Positions 42,901-53,035 are shown, counted from the stretch's first letter. The stretch: 64,000 nucleotides of DNA from Acanthopleura granulata (GCA_016165875.1 JABBOT010000039.1:992001-1056000), one strand, 5' to 3'. Translations and numbers: made by a program. The notes: a model not told the origin generated them from the sequence alone.

Positions 42901-45900
42901 AGTGAGTAGCTTGAATGCGTTTGTTGGTGTTTGTTGGTGTTTGTTGGCAGCACGTCAGTGATTGATTTTAATTGGTTTAATGGTGTTTAACACCATTGAA
43001 TTGATTTATTGATTTATTTATTGAGATTGAAATGTATGTGAAGTTGAAAAATGTGTACTTCAGATGAGGGCAAGATTATTTCTTGATGTTTCTTGTCACC
43101 ATGTTTTCAAAAGATTTTCAGCATTGTTTTCAACAGCTGAAAATGCATTAAACTTTAATGCAGGTTTACTAACCTCAATGTGTATAGTTTATAGAGATGA
43201 TTTCAGAGAAAAATAACTGCGTTTGAAAACGTACAGCTGTGTGACCTAACATAGATGTGGTTGCAAAAGGCCTTCAGAATTTAGCTTACTTCAGATTTTA
43301 TGGTACAACTTACAAATGAAAGTTGGGCCTCCCTGGCTCAGTTGGTTAGTGCATTAGTGCAGCGTAGTCACCCAGAAGCACTGGCTGGCTTCCCTTCCAT
43401 CTGTAGGTGGGAAGATCTGCCAGCATCCTGCCCGTGGTTGTGGGTTTCCTCCGGGCTCTGTCTGGTTTCCTCTCACCTTAATGCTGGCCGCCGTTGTAAA
43501 AGTGTATATATTCTTGAGTGTAAAGCATCAATGAAATAAATAAATCAATTCAAATAAAAGTAAATAAAGTAGATGAAAATGGTGATAGTGACAGTTTTGC
43601 CCAGAGATTATTTTGACTTCATCTGATCATTTATGTTGGCCGCTAAATGAGTAGTTTGATGGGTTTAATGGTGTTTACACATCACCACGTGAGCACTTGT
43701 ACTATCATTGTACGACAGTTCAATCCAGCTGACCGCATTCCTTGAAACAAGGTGTTTGAAGAGACATGAAAACCTGAGTTTTAAAAGTCAAGTGACAATC
43801 CAGTTTTGTCCAGTGGAAATGTTTATTCCAGAGGCCAACACTGATTTTTTTTTTCTTATTGCATTTTTTTTGTTCTGTCCCTCACTGGACAGATTCCTCC
43901 TCCCCTCCCCCAAAAAACTGAACATTAACAGTTGTTACTTTAAGGTAACCAATCGTATTCATAAGCAGTCCTCAACTCATACTCAATTTAAGAAGCTTTC
44001 TCAAATACGTTGTCTTGTATATATTTGTTTTAGAGTACTTGAAGATGAAACAATGTGTATCTCTAAAAAGGTCAAAGAAGTGTGTGGTGAGAAGGCAAGT
44101 GAAGTCATGTATTTCCTGCCCCGAGCCATCGCACTGAACATCGCAAAAGCTCAAGGAAAAACTTGTCCTGGTAAGCTCTTAAGTTTTATCAAGGACATTC
44201 TTGAATGACATCTAATTTTAGTCTTGTGCAAGAGAAAGATATGACGAAAAACATCATGTTGTGTGGCCAAATCAAAGAAATGATGCTAAATATCAAAACA
44301 AAACTCATCCAAGGAAGCAATGGCAAGGATTCTTGTTAACTCTTATGGAAAAATTTGTCCTGGGAAGGAATTGTAAATCACATATCTAACTCCAAAGGAT
44401 AAACTTGTCTTGGTAGGACATGGAAAGGAACATTGCTGTCTCTCAAGGAAAAACTTGTTCTAGTAAAGCTTGATAAGGAATATTGCTAATTCTCAAGGAA
44501 AAACCTGTCCTGGTAAGGAACACCACTACCTCTCAAGGAAGTCGTATTCTGTTGAGGAACATTTTGAACTCTCAAGGATAAACTTGTCCTGGTAAGGCAT
44601 TGTAAGGAAAGTCACTAAATCTCAAGGAAAGTGATTTTCTGTAAAGACATGGCAAGGAACATTGCTGACTCTTGGGAAAAACTTGGTCTTGCATGTGTAA
44701 GCCCTGGCAAGGAACATCGCTGCAGTAAATCTGAAGGATGTTTTGGTGTGCCAATATTTTATGTCAGTGTTCCTGAATAACTGAATACCAGAAACTTCCT
44801 GCCTTGGGTGTTTGCCAAGGAACATTGTTGTATCTGAATGGAGAACTCTCAAGATGAAACTTCGTATAAAGGTTTGCTGTGTTTGATGTTTGAATTTTCT
44901 GTTTCTCTTCAGGACTTGAAACCAGCGGAGTGGAGAAAATGGGTAAGTTATCTTTCATTTTGTTCTTTTCCATAAAACTTGAAATATGTACTGTGTGGGA
45001 AGGTCTGTCAGCAACCTGTGTTGGGTGTTGGGTTTCCCCCGGGCTCTGTCCGGTTTCCCCTCACCAGAATGCAAGCCGCAGTTGTATTACTGAAATATTC
45101 TTGAGTACATTGTAAAACACCAATCAGATAAACAAATAAATGAGTAAGTACTGTATAGAGAGAAGTATAATGTATGCCACTGTTTTATTCGGTGTATGTA
45201 CTTCGCATGTCTATACTTTATCGAATCTTTCTCTTCGCACAGTGTAATACTGCGTACTTATGGGAACTCATTTTTGTACGCCCGCCAGTAATGCCGGTCG
45301 TATAATGGCATAGCAATCCTGTCCATCCGTATTCTTGTCTGGGCTATATCTTGAAATCTTTTGCACGTACAGTTTTAATTTTTTGTGGATACATAGGTAC
45401 AGGTATGATTTTGTGTTGCGACTGACACTTGTCCATTTCCGTGGTTGCCATGGTTATCAGATCGCCCTTTTCCCTGTATATAGGGCATAAATACATATGA
45501 GTTCATGTCCACGCTAGATCTCAAATAGTTTTCCGCATATGGTTTTAAGTTTTGTTGAATACATAGATACAGGTGTGATGATGTGTTGCAACTTATATTT
45601 GGTAATTTCCGCAGTTGCCTTGGTAACAGATAGTCATTTTCCCTGTCTATGCTATATAAATACATGACTTCATGTCCAGGAAATATCTCAAATGATTTTC
45701 CCCAGATGGTTTTAATTTTACCACATACATAAATATAGATGAGGCGATGTGTCGAGACTCACATTTCACCATTTTCACAGTTGCTACGGTAACCAAATTG
45801 CCAGTATCACCACATATACTATATAAATACAAATGATTTCGTGTCTGGTCTACAACTCCAATGTTTTCCATGTTGAGTTTTAATTCTTGTTGCATGGATG

Positions 45901-48900
45901 TAGATGTGCTCATGTGTCGTAACTCGCTTTTGTCGATTTGGTTGCCATGGTATCCAGCTCACCATTTTCTCTACATGCAGTGTATCCGGGCTGTAATTCC
46001 ACATGCTTTCCAGGTACAGTTTTCACTTTTAGCTCATGTGTACAGGCATAGCTTATGTCGTACCCTGAGCATCCAATAACAGGGAAAGCCATGTTAAACA
46101 AAATGTTAGGAGTGGTATCTTAAAATGTGCTACATGCATTGAACTCAGGGTTTGCACACACGTAGAGCACAATAACACAAGGGGGATATTCCATTGTTGA
46201 TTATGTCTTTGCATACTAAATTCCGTAAATTACCAAATTTCTGATTTGGTGTACACTGGGATATCAGCCACATACTCTAGAAGAATGGATATCACTCAGT
46301 TTTGATCAAACAGTGTCTTGTGTATGTATAGCACCGTTGTTGTTGTTCAACCAGCTCAGATTTACAAATACCACATGCAAAGAATAACCCCTACAAACTT
46401 CCAACATCATCTGATAATTCATGCATCAAACATCAAAGTGTTGTGAGCATCTTTTTTATTAAAATAAAAGTCAGAGTTAGATTATGATACATGCACTTAC
46501 ATACATACACTTGCCTATAAGTACACCTCTGCTATACCTAGTCTTTCCAGGGTACACCTCAATCCAGGTGTATTTGAGATGCTAATTTAAATAATTGGTA
46601 GTACCCCAGATGCACCCTTAGTATACCTCAAACATGCGTCAAGTATAAGATAGATACACTTCAAAACCAGGTGTGCTACACCTCTTTAGTACACCTCACG
46701 CACACCCCTCTAGTACCTCTATACCTCTGGTGCAATTTATATGGGTAATGGTGCAAATTGGTGCCTGACATTTTTGAAAACACCCCTTTTGGATGAAATG
46801 GAATGACCATGTTATCCATGTTATGCACACTGGATAGAGGTCATACCACTTTCACCAAAGAGGTATTTTTAAAAATGTCAGGCCCCTATAGAAACTTTGT
46901 CACAGCAAATCAGCCGGTGACATCTACCAGACCCCAGATCCCGTAACCCTTTGTTATGGGGGTAAATCCACATGTGTATCGACAGGAGTTAAATCAGTAT
47001 CTGCAGGAAACCTGATAAAAAGTAAAGCTACATGTAGCAAAGAAAATCAATATTTGTATTATGAGTTGTTTCTGCCTGCACATAGAGCCTGGCCCGTAAA
47101 GGCTAACCATTGTCTGCATCCTGGTGGGTTTACAGAGGAGTTCGTGGACTTCCCTGCACCAGAAGTACGTGTGCTCTAATTCTTCGCCTTTTTCAACCAG
47201 TGTGTTGGAACATTCTCACAGAACGATTGGGAGTAGAGAAATAATTTGCACAGTTTTATGAAGCTTGCATCTTTAATCACGCAATCAAATCATATTTTGC
47301 ATTATTTTCATAATCATTGCGTGCATAAATTGCACTCAAAAAGTGCTTTAGTGGTTGAAAATGTTGAAGATTTAAGAAGCAACCACATGTTCTAAATGAT
47401 CTGAAATTTCACCCAAAAACGTGTGTTTTTAAACGCAAGTTAATGTCATGAAATTTTCTTTTGATGCTGAAATTTACACTTTTCCAATAAGGTATCATCT
47501 TGTCTACCAAACAAACCTCAAAATACCTTCCTAAAATCGACAGATCTGTAAGAATCATCAGAAAAGAGCAAGAGTCATGGACAAAAATTTTAGATCATTT
47601 TCGGGGGAATCTCTGGATCCATGTATACAGGAAGCAAGGTACCAATCAAGGAAAAGGCCTGGCCCCAGGGTCACCAATCTGTCAAGCTTAGTCTTAACTT
47701 CAAAGCATTTCACTGGGTGAATACTGTGATTTACCCCAAAAATTTTTATTTCAATCATGTCCATACTAACAGTAGCCCAAGACTATCAGGACAAAAATGA
47801 ATATTTAAGCTCAAATCTAACCCTAAGAATTTTTATTTCAGTACTAATAGTTGTCCAAGATCATCTTAACAAAATGGAAATTAGCATTTAAGCTCAAATC
47901 TAAGTCTAGGATTAACGCCACAAGTTAAGACTAAATCTTAAATATATCTAAGACAGTGTCATGAACTGGTGGCTCTTGCTATTGAGCTAATTCCGCAAAG
48001 AGATTTTGGACATAATTCAAATCTTAAAATCTTGCTACAGTACACATTGTATGGCCAGAAGTGTTCGGATACAGTACACATTGTATGGCCAGAAGTGTTC
48101 GGATACAGTACACATTTTATGGCCAGAAGTGTTCAGATACTGTACACATTTTATGGCCAGAAGTGTTCAGATACAGTACTCATTGTATGGCCAGAAGTGT
48201 TCAGATACAGTACACATTGTATGGCCAGAAGTGTTCAGATACAGTACACATTGTATGGCCAGAAGTGTTCTGATTTGGATGTCTTCATTTTAATATAATT
48301 CTCATTAAGAGTTCCCAATTTTAACTCACATGATCTAAAAATAAGTGTCTAAAATGGCATTTCAGATTTTGCCTTGAGTCAAAACTGGCTTTGTGGAATC
48401 AGCCCCTGGTACTTTAGATTATTGCTGGCCACCCTACTTCTTTCAATTTTGGGAACAGATATGAGCTCGGCTGAAAGGAAATAAAAATAGATTATATTTC
48501 TCTCTCAGTTTGTTTGTTTTTGAAAGTAATTATGTAAGTACATGTATGTTGCTCATTAGATAGACTATAACCATGAGAGTGTCGAAGAATCTCTATTCAT
48601 GTCACACAGCTACATTTATACTGGCTAAATAGGGCAGGACATATCGGAAAATCAGAGTTTTAGACACATTTTGAGTTTTGAATACATTTTGATGAAAAAT
48701 ATTGAGTTTTCTAATCTGTTCAAAGTGAGTTTCTAAAAAGGAATTGGCTAGAAAATGCCTGAACGGATGTCCCGAAAAATGAGAAGAATTACGGTATGGT
48801 TAATACACGTGTACTTGACAGTCTGAAACAGACATCAGAATATAAACCCTCCTCGTTCCCTTGTGTACAAAGGTTTGCGATGAAGTTTTAAGACACATGT

Positions 48901-50186
48901 GCAGATGCATTGGTAGATGGAAAGTGGTGAATTATGTTATTACTATTACGAATTATAATCAAATGGTAGATGCAGTGTAAAGTGTTAGGCCTTCCTTAAG
49001 AATATGTTCGTTGGGCGTATTGAACACAACTGACCTTCCTAAAAGAGCCCTAGTGAAAAACATTTCCTGATATTTTGATGGAAGTTTTTTTTTATATATA
49101 TTTTTCTCTCCATCTCTTGATTTCTTTAGAATGGTTGTCTTTTTCAGGGAAAAGGCTGACCGTATTTCAGGTTACGTCCAACACACAGTTTTTTAAGGAT
49201 TGCCCTCTGACCCTCGTACTGTGTGTGTGCTGTGCATGATGTGGCACCTCTGCCAGCCTTCTTCCAAATCTGGGGGAGAAATATTAACCCTGTACGCTGA
49301 AGCCCTTGATCGATTTGATATACTCAGCTTACTTCCTTGGAATCTGTTGTCAGAAGTGCAACTCGTGAAGAGAGGTGGCCCTTAAAATACCTCCAGGCCA
49401 TCCTTAAATAATTCAGTGTTTGTGGTAATCCAACGTATTGAGAAGAACAAGGTAGGCCAGCAGACATTTGTATATGCTGGCTAATGAGGAAGAAATCAAC
49501 ACCATGAGCAAGAAAACAAACGGCAAAATTCCAGAATAAAAACTTCCTTTGAAGATATTTTTAAAGATGGCTTTTTATTAATCCCTACCCTTGTATGCAT
49601 ACATGATATTGAACGATTCCAGAAATATCATTCCTGCCTTTTGCGCAGAACATGAATCAATTATCTGACAGCAGCATACACGTGTGACATGGGGAGTCCT
49701 CCCAGGGGTTTATTTTCTTCATTGTTGTACCAGATTCTAAGCAGATTCCAATAGATGTTCTTGGCCGAAATCTACCGGAATCTTGTCAATGTCTGGTACC
49801 ATTATCAAAAGAAGGAGTGAAGATTTGAAGGCATGCGATTTTAAGCAAACAGATTTTGGGGGATTCCATGTCCATAACTTCAGGCCTAATGATCTGAAAC
49901 AATGTGTTATTTATTATAATAAAAGTATGAAGTGTAGATTTTGTCGTGATAGGACGTCATGAAAATTGGATTCTCGTTGCAGGTAAAGCGCTGCCTCCCA
50001 ACATAAGGCTGGCCCCCGCCCGCGATCACATAAAGTGAAGTATTCTTGAGTATGGCGTAAAACATAAAATAAATCAATCAATCAATGAAACTAAGTCAAT
50101 TTTCTTTGTTGTTTATTTCAGTGTCGGTGTCCATGGTGATCCTGGGCCTCTTCTCTGTGCTTGTTGGCACCCTGGCTGTGAACTAA
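33944..50186 (+). CDS. Gene B: two-module 12-cysteine secreted or GPI-anchored protein
   Basis: Eight coding exons, 33944-33989, 36726-36758, 39529-39628, 41139-41269, 42811-42901, 44034-44170, 44913-44942 and 50122-50186, have consensus AG/GT borders and consistent phases (1,1,2,1,2,1,1). They total 633 nt, or 210 residues plus stop. Residues 1-24 form a signal peptide (MNFLVQAFATVVSLAALLQV). The mature part has 12 cysteines at 30, 37, 59, 68, 78, 99 and 111, 121, 133, 142, 151, 178, in two similar halves (LC-x8-CLS-x7-C versus IC-x8-CIS-x6-C). Residues 190-210 are hydrophobic with no cytoplasmic tail, after a small-residue TSG site at 183-185, as in GPI-anchor signals. The cysteine spacing loosely recalls helical secreted families such as DUF19/T20D4.11-like; this is a weak family guess. 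Specific function unknown. Confidence 0.85.
34950..35401. mobile_element. 452-bp element bounded by 23-bp inverted repeats
   Basis: Left end 34950-34972 and right end 35379-35401 are inverted copies sharing GGCACACCACAATTAAT, with about two mismatches in 23. It sits in intron 1 of gene B. No transposase is recognised inside; a short open stretch on the minus strand (35227-35033) looks unrelated. No clear target duplication. Confidence 0.45.
35585..35794. mobile_element. MITE-Q copy 1 (gene B intron 1)
   Basis: Inverted ends CCTAAAATTTCAC and GTGAAATTTTAGG; interior shares TTTTTCCTGATTCTGAGAG with copies at 56685 and 58045. Confidence 0.6.
35937..36051. mobile_element. MITE-P copy 1, about 120-bp palindrome (gene B intron 1)
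   Basis: Left arm GCCTGATATTTTTTGAAAAC pairs with right arm GTTTTCAAAACTGTTAGGC; inner arms ACCCCTTT and AAAGGGGT also pair. Related copies at 39354 and 46763. Confidence 0.65.
36344..36588 (+). mobile_element. SINE-1, full length (gene B intron 1)
   Basis: Head GCCTCTGTGGTTGAGGCTGT, body CAGCAACCTGCAAATGGTCA, tail end AAAACACCAATCAG. It ends 137 nt before gene B exon 2. Confidence 0.85.
36726..36758 (+). CDS. Gene B exon 2 (33-nt micro-exon)
   Basis: Acceptor CTTTACCTTTCAG, donor GTGTGT. Encodes ALLQVSVGQDA, the end of the signal peptide and the likely cleavage region (VGQDA). Confidence 0.8.
37041..37212. repeat. 41-bp tandem repeat, 4 copies (gene B intron 2)
   Basis: Unit AAATTCTGGGTTTCCTCATT then TCATAGGAGAAAAGACCAAAT. 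Confidence 0.9.
37405..37640. mobile_element. MITE-R copy 2 (gene B intron 2)
   Basis: Left TTGACTTGAGTCAAAACTT and right TCAAAACTGGCTACGTGGAA. Its interior has one copy of the 34-bp stretch (ACACATTTTATGGCC, AAGTGTTC) that is tandemly amplified in copy 3. Confidence 0.6.
38770..39295. repeat. Two diverged direct copies about 350 bp apart (gene B intron 2)
   Basis: Shared order: CCTGATC.C.AATCTG, CTTTCCAG, GTGAAAAAGC or TACGAAAAAGC, TTTGC.GGT/TGTGAC, GAAAAC.GTT. Divergence is high. Confidence 0.4.
39354..39481. mobile_element. MITE-P copy 2 (gene B intron 2)
   Basis: Left arm GCCCGACATTTTTGAGAACA, right arm ending TTTTAAAACATCAGGC; inner GCATGACC pairs with GGTCATACC. It ends 48 nt before gene B exon 3. 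Confidence 0.65.
39529..39628 (+). CDS. Gene B exon 3
   Basis: Acceptor TCTTTGATTAG, donor GTAAGT; phase 1 in, 2 out. Encodes DPQCMAKVTKCTMVYTSAIG and on to LVELC, with cysteines 1-3. Confidence 0.85.
40125..40203 (-). mobile_element. SINE-1 3' fragment
   Basis: CTACTCAAGAATTTTTCACT and ATGATGGCTACCAG; immediately upstream of the SINE-2-derived array. Confidence 0.55.
40305..40890 (+). repeat. 38-bp minisatellite, about 13 copies, derived from the SINE-2 core (gene B intron 3)
   Basis: Unit CCATGTCCGGTGTCAGTATA then AAGTGACTGGACAGGGTG. It decays at 40801-40890 into sequence much closer to SINE-2 (AGTATAACGTGACTGGGTGG). Confidence 0.95.
41139..41269 (+). CDS. Gene B exon 4
   Basis: Acceptor GTGACACAG, donor GTAAGATCC; phase 2 in, 1 out. 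Encodes KRQEVTDCLSNIEGDKNC, a helix (AKEAIETSIEDLLVKSK) and VCEKIP, with cysteines 4-6, closing module 1. Confidence 0.85.
41809..41897. repeat. 17-bp tandem repeat, 5 copies (gene B intron 4)
   Basis: Unit GTTCTGAAGTCACAATG. Confidence 0.9.
42811..42901 (+). CDS. Gene B exon 5
   Basis: Acceptor TTTGGTTGTAG, donor GTGAGT; phase 1 in, 2 out. Encodes IEKHAECFSKQETFEGCAP followed by DPEKIC, with cysteines 7-9. Confidence 0.85.
43325..43550 (+). mobile_element. SINE-1 (gene B intron 5)
   Basis: Head GGGCCTCCCTGGCTCAGTTG, deletion over the B box, tail ATGAAATAAATAAATC. Confidence 0.85.
44034..44170 (+). CDS. Gene B exon 6
   Basis: Acceptor TTTGTTTTAG, donor GTAAGC; phase 2 in, 1 out. Encodes VLEDETMCISKKVKEVCGEK, a helix and AKAQGKTCPG, with cysteines 10-12, closing module 2. 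Its last 37 nt and the donor are the parent of the degenerate tandem array in intron 6 (44310-44740). Confidence 0.85.
44310..44740 (+). repeat. Degenerate tandem copies of the exon 6/donor junction (gene B intron 6)
   Basis: About nine units of 40-70 bp of the form GGAACATTGCTGACTCTCAA then GGAAAAACTTGTCCTGGTAA. The parent is in exon 6: GAACATCGC (44138), GCTCAAGGAAAAACTTGTCC and TG/GTAAGC. Confidence 0.8.
44913..44942 (+). CDS. Gene B exon 7 (30-nt micro-exon)
   Basis: Acceptor TGTTTCTCTTCAG, donor GTAAGT; phase 1 at both ends. Encodes LETSGVEKM, the linker before the hydrophobic tail. It is symmetrical, so skipping it would keep the frame. Confidence 0.75.
44994..45142 (+). mobile_element. 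SINE-1, 3' half (gene B intron 7)
   Basis: From GTGTGGGAAGGTCTGTCAGC to ACACCAATCAGATAAACAAA; begins about 50 nt after exon 7. Confidence 0.85.
45371..46030. repeat. About 168-bp tandem repeat, 4 copies (gene B intron 7)
   Basis: Units start near 45371, 45539, 45707 and 45875 with GTTTTAATTTT and share GTTGCCATGGTTA-like and TATATAAATACA blocks. Highly diverged. 168 is divisible by 3, and each unit is largely open on the minus strand. Confidence 0.7.
46763..46883. mobile_element. MITE-P copy 3 (gene B intron 7)
   Basis: Best preserved ends: GCCTGACATTTTTGAAAAC on the left and TTTTTAAAAATGTCAGGC on the right, with GAATGACC/GGTCATACC inside. Confidence 0.65.
47980..48416. mobile_element. MITE-R copy 3 with internal minisatellite (gene B intron 7)
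   Basis: Inverted ends GCTAATTCCGCAAAG and CTTTGTGGAATCAGC. Interior like copy 2 (TGTCTAAAATG, GAGTCAAAACTGGCT), but the 34-bp core is expanded to about 7 copies. Confidence 0.6.
48036..48270. repeat. 34-bp minisatellite, 7 copies, inside MITE-R copy 3
   Basis: Unit TACAGTACACATTGTATGGC then CAGAAGTGTTCAGA. Confidence 0.95.
49986..50090 (+). mobile_element. SINE-1 3' fragment (gene B intron 7)
   Basis: GCTGCCTCCCAACATAAGGC, TATTCTTGAGTATGGCGTAA, tail of AATCA repeats; 30 nt before exon 8. Confidence 0.7.
50122..50186 (+). CDS. Gene B exon 8 (hydrophobic tail, stop)
   Basis: Acceptor GTTTATTTCAG; encodes VSVSMVILGLFSVLVGTLAV and N, then TAA at 50184-50186. It lies 5.2 kb after exon 7 and is linked by phase and by the usual position of a GPI signal. 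Confidence 0.75.
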
Positions 50187-50325
50187 GGTCGTCTGATGGT
50201 CGTCTGAGAATGTTGACAATCAGGTTTATTTGTCAGATATTGTAATACTTTTTTGTGATGGCTGGAACATCTGCTAACATAGTGGTGTTAGGAAATCCGA
50301 CTGTGGGGCTGAGAATAGTACATCA

Positions 50326-50459
50326 GGGGGGCCTGTTCTACAAACAGGGTGTAAGTTATGGTGAATGTAGTTGCCATGACGACATGTCTATAGAGATACG
50401 TCGCCATGATAATTGCCGTTGACAAAACATTACATTCTCTTTGTAAAACAGGTCCCAAG
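50326..50459. mobile_element. Short palindromic MITE in the gene B 3' region
   Basis: Ends GGGGCCTGTTCTACAAA and TTTGTAAAACAGGTCCC; the middle also pairs (GTTGCCATGACGAC with GTCGCCATGATAAT). Lies 140 nt after the gene B stop codon. Confidence 0.55.
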
Positions 50460-51986
50460 GGCTTTTGTATTTTCCATTGCTCTTGTAATGCCCCCACAAA
50501 AATCATTCATATAGTACAAAAAAAAACTACACAAGGCCTGTGGAATTTGACTTCCAGTCTCTGTCTTGCCAAGGGTCACAGGTTTTCTTCCCATTGATGA
50601 GATGACTAAAATAGACGTCATAAAAAATTTGACGAACAATATGTAAGGCCTGTGAATTCTGACTTCCAATCACTGTCTGTTCCACTAGTCACAGGTTCTC
50701 TTCCCAATGATTAAAAGATGTAAAGGATACAGAAGACAAGTAGCCGCACATTAGGCCTGTGCAGGGTGAATTCCAGCGGAGGGTTTGTCGGAAATGCAGA
50801 AGGAAAATCAATCAGCCCTTTAATAAGGTTAATTATTAGATTGGAGCCAAGCGTGCAGATTTCATTTTGTCTTATATATGCACATGCACTTCTCCGAATG
50901 TTAAAGGTGTGGAAAACAGCCCGCCCAAATAGTTCTCATGTGCCATTTCACCCCAACCTCTGTGACAGGTGGACAGGTCAGTGGGCAGTTCATTAACCCC
51001 ATAGCTTCCAATCTGTACACCTGTACTCAGAGGTTTAGTCTTCCCATTTCTGTAGTGCTAAATTATGGAGCCCCTGTTTATGGCTGCTGATAGAGTTAGT
51101 GTTAACATTCTCTGTCTTTTTATATGTATATGTCAACATTAGTCATCTTGGTGCATTGGGTTTGGTGCAAGTTGAACTGTTGAGGATGACTTGTGTGTCA
51201 ACAGACGCCATGGTGCGCAGTGATATGGGCTGATCACTATGGTGAAATACCGCACCAACACAAACTAGTTCCTGATGTTTGCTTTTGTTTTCCCTGCGTT
51301 TGGCTGTGTGTTGGATAGTCAGCATAATGCTTAGATGTGACATTCTCAATAAAAACCTGAGTACGCCCCCAGCAGAACCAAGGACCGCAGTCTGTATTAG
51401 GGCTCCACTGTTTAAAATAGTCCGTGAAAGTAGTCTGAGCTCCTGCTTCCAAGATGGCTGCTATTGATGCACAAGTCTTAATTATCCTTTGAGGAACATG
51501 CTAAATTGCATGCATGAAGTGTGCCCCATTCTTGTCTATGAAGCCTGTTTTTTTTTTTTTTTTCATAACAGAGCTGATGACAACAGACTAACATTAGTGT
51601 TTGTGCCATATAGCAGATATAGGCCTATCACTCTGTGAGCTCTTTTTTGTCCACCAGCCTGTCCGACACTTTGTGGGCCTATTTGTCATTAAGTCTGTTA
51701 TTTTGTAGGCCTATTTGTCTGTAGGCCCATCACTTTGTGGGTCTGTGTTAGTTGGCCTGTCTTTTGGTGGGTTTGTCTGTCTGTTGGCTTATCGTTTGGT
51801 GGGTTCGTCTGTTAGTTGACATATCCTGTAATGGGTTTGTCTGTCTGTTGGCCTATCGTTTGGTGGTTTTTTCTGTCTGTTGGCCTGTCGTTCAGTGGTG
51901 TGTGTAGGTCTGTGTCTGTAGCATACAGTAGGTTAGTTTTTGCACTCAGTTGTGGTTGATGTGGGTAGATGTACAGTGTACATGGA
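50460..51986. other. Sequence downstream of gene B, mostly anonymous
   Basis: Probable gene B 3' UTR or flank. Direct repeats of GGCCTGTGAATTCTGACTTCC type occur at 50536 and 50648; GTCTGTCTGTTGGC-type repeats run from 51650 to 51900. Confidence 0.4.
51348..51353 (+). promoter_or_regulatory. AATAAA, possible gene B polyA signal
   Basis: The best AATAAA I noticed in the 1.2 kb after the gene B stop codon; no cleavage evidence, and other variants are possible. Confidence 0.25.
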
Positions 51987-52282
51987 TATATGTGACAAGT
52001 AGAGAGGTTCATCAACACATATATGTGACAAGTAGAGAGGTTCATCAACACATATATGTGACAAGTAGAGAGGTTCATCAACACATATACGTGACAAGTA
52101 GAGAGGTTCATCAACACATATGACAAGTAGAGAGGTTCATCAACACATATATGTGACAAGTAGAGAGGTTCATCAACACATATATGTGACAAGTAGAGAG
52201 GTTCATCAACACATATATGTGACAACTAGAGAGGTTCATCAACACATATATGTGACAACTAGAGAGGTTCATCAACACATAT
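51987..52282. repeat. 33-bp minisatellite, 9 copies
   Basis: Unit GACAAGTAGAGAGGTTCATC then AACACATATATGT; one unit has lost 6 bp and the last two carry ACAACTAG. Confidence 0.95.
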
Positions 52283-53035
52283 TCAACTCCCACCATTTTT
52301 ATTGACGAAATTGATCCGGCTACAATCTTACTCTCACCTTTGTCACTTTCAGCGGGGGTCAGTTTGTACTTCCTGGGTTTTATTGAAATCTTGTTTACAT
52401 GCAAAGCAAGTAAATGTGCATGAAGCTGAACACAAGTCGTTAAGAGAGATGGCCGCATACCTTCAAATTTCTGGGGAGGGCTTCAGGGAAACTTCAGAGA
52501 AATGCAGGTGACTTCCAGGGCGTAGAATACATCAATACCACATTGTTATATCAACAATATGGAAATAAGTGCAAAGTCTGAATTTAGACACCTTTTGGTC
52601 ACAGTTTCGCCAGAGAATTCTCATCTGCAGCTGCTGAGGATAAGTGAACTCATCTTGGAAATCATGGAAAAAGTCATGGAAATCTATCTGAAAAGGTCTG
52701 GGAATGTCATGGAAGTCTTGGAAAGTGATGGAATATTTCATGTATCTCAGGCGACACAAACTCTGTCCAATGTTTTATGTATGCCTTATTCACACTTGTA
52801 CTGGAGTACATTTTCACCAAAATGGACAGTTTCTTCACCTCAAGTTTTGACTGTTGTTGTATATGGATTCCGGTGGTCTTTTACAAGAGAAACGCAAGTA
52901 ATTCATCAGGTTTAGAATTAGTATACCGTGTACATATATGTAGGCAAGCACGAAATTAAACAAAAAATTCAGGTTTTTGTTTTGATGGTCAAACTATGCA
53001 GTTTTCAGATCCCTGTATTTTGTTACAAAACAGGA

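Noticed and set aside
49140..49384. Possible extra gene B exon (open stretch with TTTCAG upstream)
   Set aside because: No donor in a phase compatible with exons 7 and 8, and the peptide shows no continuity with the protein.
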